From contig NZ_PGCK01000005.1 of NCBI RefSeq assembly GCF_021023085.1, positions 167,846-231,845 of the forward strand: a DNA stretch of 64,000 nucleotides, read 5' to 3'. Source of the stretch: Methanooceanicella nereidis (GTDB lineage: Archaea; Halobacteriota; Methanocellia; Methanocellales; Methanocellaceae). Below the pieces are notes generated by a model that saw only the letters and a list, made by a program, of their open reading frames with translations, searched no databases and was not told the DNA's origin. Position numbers and translations under genes: made by a program. Every line of letters starts with the position of its first letter. Position 1 is the stretch's first letter. Shown here piece after piece: positions 26,866 through 36,225 of this stretch.

Positions 26866-27957
26866 TTATTTAAATTGATGTCCAATTTTATTCATCTCTA
26901 TTTGGCTAGAAGGATAGTTTTCAAAAAACCATACCATGAAGGAAGTTACATCCATTTTATCTTTTAACAAGGAATATCTCTTGGAGTTCCACTGTTGTTT
27001 AATATTAGATGTTTGGGCCAATTCTACTGCCTTGTCAATCGCTTCTTGTGGATTGCTAAGATTAAATATAAGACCATATTTTTGTTCTAATTCTATAAAA
27101 TTATTCATATCATTTGCACCAACAAAAGTGTTGGACCTTATTGCTGGAGTTCCCAGTACTGCTGCCTCGGTTGTCATGGTCTGTGAATCGCCAACAATAA
27201 AATTAGCATAGTATAGCAGATCATGCATTTTTGATGGCGATACTTTTACACGATATTGATCTAATTGATCCGGTAATTTAGACTCAGAGGTGATAAATAC
27301 TTTAGTATAGTTACTAAGTTCATTGACAAGCTGGATCTTATTCTCAAGATTTAGGCCTTTCTGCCCTAAATCATGTCCTGCTTTCCATGCTACGAAACGT
27401 ACTATGACAAATTTATCATCCTTAGTAAGGTTTAACTCATCTAGGACCGCCGGGTTCGGAGTGAAACGGTTCGGATGTAAATAGGCCAGCTCTTTATATC
27501 CGTTAAATCTAACCTGTTTATATCCTAGATCCTTACTGAAATTTGATGGAGTCAAAATGGCATCACAAAACGGATAAGTGATCTTAGCGGTAGAGTTAAC
27601 GACTTCAGAGTCGTTAAAAATTATCGCCTTCTTGCCCAGTAGTCTTGAAGCATGGGCAACGCATGGATTAAGCATTCCTGTTAAAATATCAGGCTTAAAT
27701 TTACGTGCAATACGGAATACATCATAATCGCGTATTATCCATTCCTTAAGTAAACCACCAGTAGATGTTCCTTGTTTACTTATGACAACATGCTTAATAT
27801 TATATTCCATTAGAAGGTCTACAGCAACGTCTTTTACTCGTGCGGTAACAAGTACTTCATGACCATCTTTTTCCATTGTCTTTATAGTATTTTTAAAGAA
27901 GTGGACATGAGCCGGATGCCCAATATCAATAAGTAATTTAATAAACGTCACCACCAA
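26866..27957 (-). CDS. DUF354 family protein
   Basis: A 363-residue paralog of the protein at 18068. It has LLIDIGHPAHVHFFKNTIK near the start, RFVAWKAGHDLGQKG in the middle and GDSQTMTTEAAVLGTPA near residue 260. The family resembles GT-B transferases and 2-epimerases; no function is established. The start is TTG 27957 with GTG codons at 27954 and 27951 as alternatives; no ATG is available nearby. It is 12 bases after the double GT2 gene in the operon. A/T content rises from here toward the 3' end of the operon. Confidence 0.83.
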   Translation of the reverse strand: MVVTFIKLLIDIGHPAHVHFFKNTIKTMEKDGHEVLVTARVKDVAVDLLMEYNIKHVVISKQGTSTGGLLKEWIIRDYDVFRIARKFKPDILTGMLNPCVAHASRLLGKKAIIFNDSEVVNSTAKITYPFCDAILTPSNFSKDLGYKQVRFNGYKELAYLHPNRFTPNPAVLDELNLTKDDKFVIVRFVAWKAGHDLGQKGLNLENKIQLVNELSNYTKVFITSESKLPDQLDQYRVKVSPSKMHDLLYYANFIVGDSQTMTTEAAVLGTPAIRSNTFVGANDMNNFIELEQKYGLIFNLSNPQEAIDKAVELAQTSNIKQQWNSKRYSLLKDKMDVTSFMVWFFENYPSSQIEMNKIGHQFK

Positions 27958-27969
27958 GGGGTTCCTTAT

Positions 27970-29520
27970 TCAGAATCTATTAATACTCCTATCCGCCTGC
28001 ATATCGAATAGCATCGCGAACATCAAAAACTGTAGCCCAATTAGAGTGATGAATACTGCAAGTAATGGGAAGTTAGGCGAAACATAGTTATGTAATATCT
28101 TTTCTGCTAGGATACACATACAAAACAATAACCCGAAAGGCACCATGATCATACTCGCTGCATAAAATAATACGAGAGGATTAAAATCCAGCAAGATATA
28201 CTTGGTCTTAAGCCTCCACAAAAATCCCTTAAACAACATTGGAGAGACTTTTCTGATATACCTGCTGTATTTGATCTTCGATTTCTCGCGCCCGTACCGT
28301 GATGGCATAGGAATATCAAGTGTCCTCATTCCGAATGCATTTAGCTTAACTAGAATGTCATTACAATATCCGTAGTAGGTATATACGGCATCTATATCCA
28401 GCGCTTCCAGTGCCTGTTTTGATATTACTGTATACCCATTCTGTGGATCGGTAACGCTCCAATATCCGCTGGCGATCTTTGTCAGCATTGTAAGGATAAA
28501 ATTCCCGAAAGACCTCCACTTGCTCATTCCTTTCCTGAAATCTTTGCTGATAAGCCTGTTACCTTTAGTATAATCTGCTCTACCCTCAATGATCGGAATA
28601 AGCAAACGCGGCAACTGCTCCGGGTCCATCTGGTTATCCCCGGCCATAACGGCTACCATGTCCATTTCATCTTCTAGAGCACGCTTATAACCATTAATAA
28701 TAGCAGCTCCGACACCCTTGTTCACTTCGTGCCTTATCTTTACGAGCCTGGGATCAGTCATCTTTGCCACTATCTCAGGCATCCTATCGGTGCTGCAGTC
28801 ATCGATAAGATATATTTTATCAACATATTCAGGAATACTATTAATTGTCTCTTCTATCAACAACTCTTCATTATAAGCCGGCACGACAACACCGATCTTA
28901 TAAAGATTAAATAGCCCAAATATCTGGTCATCCGTATGGATCGTCTTTACCTTCAAGCCGCTATTGATCGATAATATCGAGAGCTTATCAATGATATTTC
29001 CCTGCTCAAAGTTCAATACACCAAGGTCGATCTTATCTAAGCTTTTACTTGAGAAGGCTACAAAGCCGTTATTTTTACTCCTGGGCTTCTTGTTATTCAA
29101 ATAAAGAATGGTCTCGTTTACCATTGAATATCGTTCGCCTGACGAAGAGGAAATAGCAATATCATAGCCGCTATTCAGGTGCTCAAAAAGCTCGGGTATA
29201 CTTTCAGGGTCGTGAGAACCATCGCCATACAATGCGACAAAAACGTCCGCGTTGCTTTCCGATATGATCCGTTTGTACGCAGATGCATATCCATGCTTCA
29301 TCGGATCTACTATCTCGGCACCAAGACTTGACGATATACGTACTACGCGATCATCATAGTTTTCTAGTATAACATAGACCTTATCGACATAGTTTTTCGT
29401 CGCAGCGATCACGCTGCCGATGGTAAGATAGTTCAACCTGTGATAAATGATACCAATGCTCCTCACAGGTTTTTCTGTGCCTGCCGTCACGGTATCGCGT
29501 CCCTGAATGTCCAAGACCAT
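27970..29520 (-). CDS. Two-domain family 2 glycosyltransferase, membrane anchored
   Basis: A 516-residue protein with two GT-A domains in tandem. The first (about residues 20-195) has VALYGDGSHDPESIP but is otherwise degenerate and short. The second (about 205-440) is a typical GT2: VVVPAYNEELLIEETI, LIDDCSTD, NKGVGAAI, MAGDNQMDPEQLP and DPQNGYT. Two C-terminal hydrophobic segments follow near 445-470 and 480-505. It resembles dolichyl-phosphate sugar synthases. The second domain is probably the active one, and the first a regulatory or inactive copy. It lies between the Gfo/Idh/MocA gene and DUF354 with gaps of 19 and 12 bases. Confidence 0.82.
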   Translation of the reverse strand: MVLDIQGRDTVTAGTEKPVRSIGIIYHRLNYLTIGSVIAATKNYVDKVYVILENYDDRVVRISSSLGAEIVDPMKHGYASAYKRIISESNADVFVALYGDGSHDPESIPELFEHLNSGYDIAISSSSGERYSMVNETILYLNNKKPRSKNNGFVAFSSKSLDKIDLGVLNFEQGNIIDKLSILSINSGLKVKTIHTDDQIFGLFNLYKIGVVVPAYNEELLIEETINSIPEYVDKIYLIDDCSTDRMPEIVAKMTDPRLVKIRHEVNKGVGAAIINGYKRALEDEMDMVAVMAGDNQMDPEQLPRLLIPIIEGRADYTKGNRLISKDFRKGMSKWRSFGNFILTMLTKIASGYWSVTDPQNGYTVISKQALEALDIDAVYTYYGYCNDILVKLNAFGMRTLDIPMPSRYGREKSKIKYSRYIRKVSPMLFKGFLWRLKTKYILLDFNPLVLFYAASMIMVPFGLLFCMCILAEKILHNYVSPNFPLLAVFITLIGLQFLMFAMLFDMQADRSINRF

Positions 29521-29539
29521 ATTACCTTATTCTCCGGTT

Positions 29540-30526
29540 TTATACTACTACTTTGATGTCATGCTTTTCGCGCAGGTTCGGTGTGTAGCTGCCAAGTAAT
29601 TTCACGACATTCCTGCACCGGTAAGATTCTACGGATGCCATCGCCACTTCCAGCGCATGCCTGCCGTCCTCGCCAGTTGCAAGCAAATCACATTTTCCTT
29701 TGCATGCATCAGTAAAGTTCTGTAACTCATTCATCAGAGGCTCTTTCTTTTCGACCTTAGCCTCTTTTATCCATTCTTTATCGTGTATGACAACTTTCTG
29801 CTCCATGTAGTCGCCATAGCCCACTCCTTCAGTGCCGATTACAGTGAAATTCCGGGTCTTATGAGGAGTGAGCCAGTTAGTTTCCACGACTCCGGCCTTA
29901 TCACCGTCAAACCTCAATATCATTGAAGCATGATCCTCGAAAGAGTGAATTTCCTTCCCTGCTATCGTATAGACCTCAGAGACGTATGAGTCATAGAGAT
30001 AAGATATAATGTCAATGTCATGCACTCCGATATCCAGGATGACGCCTACATCCCTTATCCTCGGATTATACGGGCCGACACGCCTGGTCGATATCGAGAC
30101 TATCTTTCCAAGCTCGCCGCTCATGATAAGCTCCTTCATCTTCATGACCGCCGGGTTAAAACGCTCGATATGCCCGACCATGAGCTTCAAGTCCTGCTTT
30201 TTCGCGGCGTCGATTATCTGATCTGCACTCTCGATGTTATTCGCTATCGGCTTTTCCACAAGAAGGTTCGTGCCTGCTGCAATAACATCCAGGGCGACAC
30301 TTTTATGCAGCGTGGTCGGGACCACTATGCTTACTGCATCCATACCCGTTTTCAGCATTTCCTTATAGTCAGTAAATCCCTGAGTATTATACTGCCTTGA
30401 AAGTTCCTCTACCCTTTTTTTGTCCACATCGGCAATGCCGGCAAGCTCTACACCCGGTAGCTGGCTGTAGGCGCGAATATGGTTCTGCCCCATTGCGCCA
30501 GCTCCTATTACACCTACTTTCAACAT
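29540..30526 (-). CDS. UDP-acetamido-sugar 3-dehydrogenase (Gfo/Idh/MocA; WlbA/GnnA-like)
   Basis: A 328-residue oxidoreductase. NAD-binding GVIGAGAMGQNH lies at residues 5-16, EKPIANN near 92, MVGHIERFNPAV near 115-126, and a GVHDIDIIS segment near 165 with the catalytic-type Asp/His. It would oxidise the 3-OH of UDP-GlcNAc or UDP-GlcNAcA to the 3-keto form. The aminotransferase and acetyltransferase genes directly upstream complete the three-step route to a 2,3-diacetamido sugar. That pathway is known in euryarchaea and in bacterial wlb/wbp loci. It lies 49 bases after the aminotransferase gene. Confidence 0.86.
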   Translation of the reverse strand: MLKVGVIGAGAMGQNHIRAYSQLPGVELAGIADVDKKRVEELSRQYNTQGFTDYKEMLKTGMDAVSIVVPTTLHKSVALDVIAAGTNLLVEKPIANNIESADQIIDAAKKQDLKLMVGHIERFNPAVMKMKELIMSGELGKIVSISTRRVGPYNPRIRDVGVILDIGVHDIDIISYLYDSYVSEVYTIAGKEIHSFEDHASMILRFDGDKAGVVETNWLTPHKTRNFTVIGTEGVGYGDYMEQKVVIHDKEWIKEAKVEKKEPLMNELQNFTDACKGKCDLLATGEDGRHALEVAMASVESYRCRNVVKLLGSYTPNLREKHDIKVVV

Positions 30527-30574
30527 TTATACCCCAAACTTTACTTCTATAGGCGTTTTTACATTTTAACGTTA

Positions 30575-31666
30575 TTAGCGTTTTAACCTTTCAGAGATGA
30601 AATCAATATCTTCAGCCGTTACCGATGGATGGACCGGAAGAGATATCACTTCTTTCGAGATCTTTTCAGCGACAGGATGAGTCTCGTCATATCCAAGCTC
30701 CTTATAGAACGGCTGCTGGTGAATCGGCAGAGGATAATATATTCCCGTACCTATGCCCGCATCGTTGAGCATCTTAATGACATCGTCCCTCGACATGCCG
30801 TATTCCTCAGTGACACGTATGGTATACTGGTGGAACACATGTTTGCATCCTGGCATCGCCGAAGGCATTATAATGCCGCTGACATCCTTTAACTTCTCGT
30901 TCAACAGCTTCGCGTTCGCCATTCTCTTCTCGTTGAACACGTCAATCTTCTTTAGCTGCGCCAGGCCGATAGCCGCCCCTATGTCGGTCATCCTCAAGTT
31001 AAAGCCCAGCATCTCATGATAATATCGCACTTTCGAGCCATGGGATTTCGCCATCCTCGCTTTCTCTGCGAACTTCCCGTCATTGGCAGTAATAATGCCG
31101 CCTTCGCTCGTGGTCATGTTCTTCGTGGGATAGAAACTAAAGCATCCCACATCATAAGAACCGGCCATCTTGCCATTTTGCGTTGCGCCGTGAGCCTGGC
31201 ATGCGTCTTCGATGACCGCCAGATCATGATCCTCCGCGATATCCATTATGGCTTTCATGTCGGCTACATGGCCATACAGGTCGACAGGAATGATCGCCTT
31301 CGTATTCTTTGTGATCTTATTTTTGATGCTCTCTGGATCGATATTGAACGTATTCTCTTCGATGTCCGCGAACACCGGTTTAGCTCCGGTGAACAATACG
31401 CTGTTTGATGTCGCGATAAATGTGAAAGGAGTGGTGATGACCTCATCGCCTTTGCCTATCCCTTTTGCAAGAAGCGCGACATGAAGCGCAGCAGTGCCCG
31501 AATTGACAGCTATGGCATGCTCGACGCCAACGTACTTCGCGAACTCTTCCTCGAACTCCTTGACTTTCGGTCCTTCAGCTATCGTGCCAGACCTCATGAC
31601 GTTCATAACGCCGTTTATCTCTTCCTCGCCGATCAATGGTTTAGCGATAGGTATCATCATAATCAT
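30575..31666 (-). CDS. DegT/DnrJ/EryC1-type sugar aminotransferase
   Basis: A 363-residue PLP enzyme. [21 protein letters not shown] segment lies near residue 50 ([17 protein letters not shown]), [11 protein letters not shown] near 155, and the Schiff-base Lys in [11 protein letters not shown] near 182. It would transaminate the 3-keto UDP-sugar made by the dehydrogenase encoded downstream. ATG at 31666 overlaps the acetyltransferase stop by 4 bases. ATG 31660 or 31657 are equally good, since the peptide begins MIMMIP. Length is usual for the family. Confidence 0.9.
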   Translation of the reverse strand: MIMMIPIAKPLIGEEEINGVMNVMRSGTIAEGPKVKEFEEEFAKYVGVEHAIAVNSGTAALHVALLAKGIGKGDEVITTPFTFIATSNSVLFTGAKPVFADIEENTFNIDPESIKNKITKNTKAIIPVDLYGHVADMKAIMDIAEDHDLAVIEDACQAHGATQNGKMAGSYDVGCFSFYPTKNMTTSEGGIITANDGKFAEKARMAKSHGSKVRYYHEMLGFNLRMTDIGAAIGLAQLKKIDVFNEKRMANAKLLNEKLKDVSGIIMPSAMPGCKHVFHQYTIRVTEEYGMSRDDVIKMLNDAGIGTGIYYPLPIHQQPFYKELGYDETHPVAEKISKEVISLPVHPSVTAEDIDFISERLKR

Positions 31667-32352
31667 ATCCTGTTTAAATTTCTCAGCTCTTCAGGCATGT
31701 CGATAATTTTTGCCGGGAATCCAAGTGCCAGTTTCCATGCAGGCACGTCCTTAGTGACAAGAGCGCCGGCCGCAATCATGGCGCCTTCACCGATCTCTAC
31801 ACCTGGCAATATCGTACAGTTGGCACCTAAAGATGCTCCTTTTCTCAACACCGGGCCTTTCAGGTCATACTTTACCCTTATCGGATACTTATCATTAGTT
31901 AATACGGAACATGGGCCCAGGAAAACATTGTCTTCTATTATAGTGTTAGTGGGAATGTAGACGTTACTTTGAATGCTGACGTTATTTCCTATCGTCGTAG
32001 TGCCGTCGATCACCACGTTCGTGCCAATGAGCACATTATCGCCTACGTTCGTCATCTCCCTGACCAGGATATTATGCCCGGTCCGAAGATAATTACCGAT
32101 CTTTACGTCACAATATATGGTCGAATTAGGGCGGATGACCGCGTTATCGCCAATCTTTACCCCGTCAAAAGACCCTTCCTCAAAACTTAGGCCATTTGAT
32201 AAAAGCTCATTCAGTATCTTTCCGCTCGGATAGCCTAAAGTGACATTCTCAAGGATGGTACAATTATTACCGATGACGTTTTTACCATATAGTTTACACG
32301 ATTCGTGTATCCTTTGATTACTTGATGATCTTAAAAATTGAGATTCAAGCAA
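31663..32352 (-). CDS. Left-handed beta-helix sugar N-acetyltransferase (WlbB-like)
   Basis: A 229-residue protein made mostly of hexapeptide repeats of the left-handed beta helix, for example [35 protein letters not shown] and [10 protein letters not shown]. These enzymes use acetyl-CoA to acetylate the amino group of UDP-sugars. It is the first gene of the seven-gene - strand glycan operon and precedes the aminotransferase gene with a 4-base overlap. The start is TTG 32352, eight bases after GGGGGA. No ATG is available nearby. It would finish a diacetamido sugar such as UDP-GlcNAc3NAc(A). Confidence 0.86.
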   Translation of the reverse strand: MLESQFLRSSSNQRIHESCKLYGKNVIGNNCTILENVTLGYPSGKILNELLSNGLSFEEGSFDGVKIGDNAVIRPNSTIYCDVKIGNYLRTGHNILVREMTNVGDNVLIGTNVVIDGTTTIGNNVSIQSNVYIPTNTIIEDNVFLGPCSVLTNDKYPIRVKYDLKGPVLRKGASLGANCTILPGVEIGEGAMIAAGALVTKDVPAWKLALGFPAKIIDMPEELRNLNRI

Positions 32353-32612
32353 TTAAATATCCCCCGACAAAAAAATTAGCCAGATAAGAACATGGCTTTC
32401 TCATTAACCTTTTTATAAAGGCTGGGGAGTGAATTAAAGTAGACGTTTTTAAAATTTTTTGAAGACTGATAGTACTAAGATTTCCATCATCCCTACCAAC
32501 ACCAACTCTCACGTCCTCTTATCCCCCAAAGTGTTACTTATTACTAGATAAGTATGTTTATATCATTTTCGGTTTATACAAGGCAAGTTATTCATAACAT
32601 TTATTAAAAATA

Positions 32613-33575
32613 TCAAGCCTCGATCCCACACGATTCTGCTTCACCCGCATTAACCTCTGCATAAAGCGAGCTAAGCCTCTGGATCAAAGACTCCAGCACA
32701 GGCTTGATATTCTCCCTCTCCGCCGGGTCCGCCACACTAACTCTCGTAGCCAGCTTATCAAGGTCGCGGTCGATCTTCTTCAGGTACCTCTTAAGCTCTT
32801 TATCCGGAGCGTTCTTAACATCCCCATCCGAATACGACTCCACCAAGCCCTTCACATCATCGGCAAGCTTCAATACCTCCGCATCCCTCTTCAGCGACCT
32901 CAGATAGGAAAGAGCTTCATTCTTATCCATTTTCCTGGCACAGATTGCATCATACGCCGGCCTCTGCAATTCCGCAGGAAGCCTCGCAATGTCCTCGATG
33001 ATATTGACATTCATGACATAGGGCGGTTCCCTGACATCATCACACGACAATGTATTCTGAATACACTTCGCAGACTCAATATCGCTCACAAAAAGCTCCT
33101 GAACCTCTTTCGTAAGACGTTTCGCCAGCCCTACCTTCGCGGCTACATAGTGGGGAGTCTTACCTATGATCTCCGCGATCTCATTATACTGATAATCAAA
33201 AGACTCTTTCAGGGTGACAAAAGCATGGCCAAGCTCAATATCGTTGATATCCTCACGCTGAATGTTAGCGATGATCTGCTTAAACCTGGCATCCGCCTCA
33301 GTCTCATCGACAGCGACAATGACATCCTTACCGACAATAAGCTCTGAGATACCGAGATCCTTCAAAGCCTCAAGCCTTCGCGCACCGTCGATGACTTCAT
33401 AGCCGTTGCCGGACCTGCAGACTAAAATAGGCTGCAAAAGGCCCACGTCAGAGATAGTGGCCGTTAAGTTGGTGCATTTCGAAAAAGTTTTTCTGATATG
33501 ATCCTCGCTCTGGCGCACGCTATCTATAGAAATAGTTTCAAAAACAGGCTTAGCTGGCTTTGTTCTACCACCCAT
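32613..33575 (-). CDS. ParB/RepB-like DNA-binding protein
   Basis: About 320 residues with ParB N-terminal boxes: LLQPILVCR near residue 45, GARRLEALKDLG (the arginine-rich box) near 62, and NIQREDINDIE near 103. A helix-turn-helix-like segment IAEIIGKTPHYVAAKVGLA follows near 135-155, then a helical tail with many charged residues. ParB relatives bind CTP and centromere-like DNA. Here there is no adjacent parA gene, so the role may be chromosomal or regulatory. I choose ATG 33575 because GGGGGGT lies seven bases upstream; the longer frame to 33602 lacks a site. Composition is high in G/C, unlike the flanking non-coding DNA. Confidence 0.78.
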   Translation of the reverse strand: MGGRTKPAKPVFETISIDSVRQSEDHIRKTFSKCTNLTATISDVGLLQPILVCRSGNGYEVIDGARRLEALKDLGISELIVGKDVIVAVDETEADARFKQIIANIQREDINDIELGHAFVTLKESFDYQYNEIAEIIGKTPHYVAAKVGLAKRLTKEVQELFVSDIESAKCIQNTLSCDDVREPPYVMNVNIIEDIARLPAELQRPAYDAICARKMDKNEALSYLRSLKRDAEVLKLADDVKGLVESYSDGDVKNAPDKELKRYLKKIDRDLDKLATRVSVADPAERENIKPVLESLIQRLSSLYAEVNAGEAESCGIEA

Positions 33576-33748
33576 TAATTTTACCCCCCGGATACAAACC
33601 AAATAATCGCTTGGTAAGTATAAAGAAAATATGTGGTAATAAACTTAAATGTTTCTATAATAACGAAATATTATAGATAATTAAATACAAAAAAATGTAA
33701 TTAACTAACTTGTTGCATAACAAAATAATTAAACACATTTTAAAATAC

Positions 33749-34302
33749 GTTGTACCTGTCGGATGGCAGGCAGGCACGTAACCTCACAGAACCACAGAAA
33801 CACAAATTTTTTTATATGATTTTTTAAGGGCTCTAAATCACAAAAAATTACTCACGAAATTCCCTAAGGCTCCAGTATCACTGTCAACGCTCTAACAGCT
33901 CGAATGCTCGGCTTAACGCACTAACCTTCTCTAAGTCACCAACGCTAAAACAAGGCCCGAATACTCTCCAAGGGCACGAAAGTTTAATAACTCGGTTTGT
34001 GTTGCGCCTTTTTGATATTGTTATGTCCGGTATTCTTTAATCGTGTAAACGTCAACAGTGCCGTTAAACTTTAGTGTTTTTGAGAGTGTTCGGGCCTTGT
34101 TTTAGCGTTGGTGACTTAGAGAAATTAGTGCGTTGAGCCGGGCGTTTGAGGTGTTTGTGCGTTGACGGTGATACTAGAGCCTTTGTGATTTGGTGAGTAA
34201 ACTCTTTGAGATTTTCGTGCTCTTAAAAAATCATATAAAAAAATTTGTGTTTCCGTGTCTCTGTGAAATTACGTGCCTACCTGCCATCCGACAGGCACAA
34301 CC
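33749..34302. repeat. Palindromic element C6, no gene in centre
   Basis: The arms are at about 33749-34011 and 34052-34302, with a short centre. Its left arm and centre are the reverse complement of the right arm and centre of element C7 (41200-41537), matching base for base as far as I compared by eye, apart from the tip. The other arms of C6 and C7 match near the centre and diverge toward the tip. It lies between the ParB-like gene and the membrane protein gene at 34411. Confidence 0.9.
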
Positions 34303-34410
34303 TAAAATAAGATCCCATAAAAATACGGAAGGACATAATAAATCAACATCGATTTTTACCATTGTAGTAAGAGAGAACATCGCATACAAGTTCAATATTT
34401 TAATACAGGT

Positions 34411-34980
34411 TCATGCTCTCGGGGTTATAGCCACATTTTTACCCTTCCACACAGAGGATAACTTCCCCGTAAAAATAAACTCCTTGAGCTCATCCGGCCT
34501 GTACAGCCTGCACTGGTACGCAAATATCCCCAAGATAAGCAACCCCACAACCTCAGGCACGAACGTATCCATATTAGTAAATAAATTCTGCAATAGATAC
34601 ATCACATAATTACCATATTCATGCTTCGGGAACTCCCATCCAAAAAGCGGCCAGAACAGCGTCTCCGGATGCAACCACAGATAATCCTCCGCAATATGAA
34701 AGATCGCCCCCAGTGCCAGAAACTGAAAGCCCAGTCCCTTCCCAAACCTGTTAGCAATAATACCGATCCCAACAAGCACAGCGATAAACAACAGAGTATG
34801 GCAAAATATCCGCCCATTACCAAAAACGTCAAAGAACAAAAAATTCCCTATGGGCTTATCGATGATATCAGGCAGCATAGAACCTATCAAAACAAAACGA
34901 AAATCCACGTCCTCCTTCAAGAACATGAATATCAAGAAAACGATAGCCAGAGTAAGGCCTATATGCCCGAACAATAACAT
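34411..34980 (-). CDS. Membrane-bound metal-dependent hydrolase-like protein
   Basis: A 189-residue protein with about five hydrophobic segments. Conserved polar motifs lie near membrane ends: GHIGLT near the start, GSMLPDIIDKP near residue 33, CHTLLF near 61, and HIAEDYLWLHPE near 98. This pattern of His/Asp residues resembles YdjM-type membrane hydrolases (PF04307). Substrate is unknown. It may form the tail of the glm operon; it follows the GlmU-like gene by 18 bases on the same strand. Confidence 0.65.
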   Translation of the reverse strand: MLLFGHIGLTLAIVFLIFMFLKEDVDFRFVLIGSMLPDIIDKPIGNFLFFDVFGNGRIFCHTLLFIAVLVGIGIIANRFGKGLGFQFLALGAIFHIAEDYLWLHPETLFWPLFGWEFPKHEYGNYVMYLLQNLFTNMDTFVPEVVGLLILGIFAYQCRLYRPDELKEFIFTGKLSSVWKGKNVAITPRA

Positions 34981-34998
34981 CTTAAATCACTCAGGGAT

Positions 34999-36225
34999 CT
35001 ATCTCTCTAATACTTTCTCCCCTTTCTTAATCTCGCCCTTAGCTAAAACGCCCGGCCCGATAGCAGCACCAGCGCCAACAACAGTACCAACATTGATCAG
35101 GCTCCCGATGCCCGTATGAACATCGTCGCCCATGATACATCCAAGCTTCCTGCGGCCGCTATCAACCTTTTCACCCTTCACGATAACAGGGATGTTCTTC
35201 TCATCAAGCCTCAAGTTAGCGATTTTCGTACCCGCGCCAAAATTACATCTCGACCCTATGACGCTGTCACCCACATAGCTCAGATGCCCTATCTTCGTAC
35301 CATCCATTATAACAGAGTTCTTGATCTCCACAGCGTTGCCTATATGCACGTCATTGCCTATACTGGTCGATGCCCTTATGAAACAGTTCGGGCCAATATC
35401 ACAATTCTCACCGATAACCACAGGACCAACAATATACGCGCCGTTCCGTATCAGCGTACCTTTTCCGACGGAGACCTCGCCCTTCAAAGTAGCGTTCGGC
35501 TCGACCTCGCCCTCGATAGAGCCTTTCATTTTCTTCAAGGCCAGCTCATTAGCCGTCAAAAGCTCCCACGGCCTGCCGACATCCAGCCACTGCTCATCCA
35601 TGACCTCAAAGCCAACACGCTTACCATCATCAATAAGCATCTGCAAAGAATCAGTGATCTCGATCTCTCCCCTGGGAGAAAGCTTAGTATTCTTTATAGC
35701 ATCAAAAATCGAAGCGTTAAAAAGATAAACGCCCGCGTTCGCAAGGTTCGTCGGAGGCTCCGGAGATTTCTCAACGATGCGTATAACGCTGCCGCCATCA
35801 CGCTCTATCACGCCGTATGACCTCGGGTCCGCGACCTCCTTAACGGTAATGATAGCGTCCTCGTCCCTGCAAATGACCTTTTTAATATGAGAAGAAGTGA
35901 CCATGACGTCGCCGTTCAGCGCGATGAACTTACCCTTCACCGCCTTAGCAGCCATCCCGAAAGCGTGGCCGGTACCCATCTGCTTTTCCTGGACAATATA
36001 ATCAATATGAACGCCAAACTTAGAGCCGTCGCCAAAATAGTTTGTAATAGACTCTTTCTTATAGCCCGTGATAAGTACAACATCCCTGATGCCGGATTTC
36101 TTTACCTCATTAATGATGTGCTCCAGCATCGGCCTGTTCGCTATGGGCAACATCACCTTCGGGCGGTTCTCGGTCAGGGGCCGCATCCGCGTGCCCTCGC
36201 CGGCGGCCAGTATCACTGCCTGCAT
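34999..36225 (-). CDS. GlmU-like sugar-1-phosphate nucleotidylyl/acetyltransferase 1
   Basis: A 408-residue two-domain protein. The N-terminal nucleotidylyltransferase has LAAGEGTRMRPLTENRPKVM and a product-binding GTGHAFGMAAKAVKG region. The C-terminal left-handed beta helix begins near 245 with repeats such as GEVSVGKGTLIRNGAYIVGP. This is the archaeal bifunctional type that converts GlcN-1-P to GlcNAc-1-P and then UDP-GlcNAc, or acts on Glc-1-P. It overlaps the GlmM start region by 13 bases. A second copy of the family begins the operon at 40589, so the two may use different sugars. Confidence 0.86.
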   Translation of the reverse strand: MQAVILAAGEGTRMRPLTENRPKVMLPIANRPMLEHIINEVKKSGIRDVVLITGYKKESITNYFGDGSKFGVHIDYIVQEKQMGTGHAFGMAAKAVKGKFIALNGDVMVTSSHIKKVICRDEDAIITVKEVADPRSYGVIERDGGSVIRIVEKSPEPPTNLANAGVYLFNASIFDAIKNTKLSPRGEIEITDSLQMLIDDGKRVGFEVMDEQWLDVGRPWELLTANELALKKMKGSIEGEVEPNATLKGEVSVGKGTLIRNGAYIVGPVVIGENCDIGPNCFIRASTSIGNDVHIGNAVEIKNSVIMDGTKIGHLSYVGDSVIGSRCNFGAGTKIANLRLDEKNIPVIVKGEKVDSGRRKLGCIMGDDVHTGIGSLINVGTVVGAGAAIGPGVLAKGEIKKGEKVLER

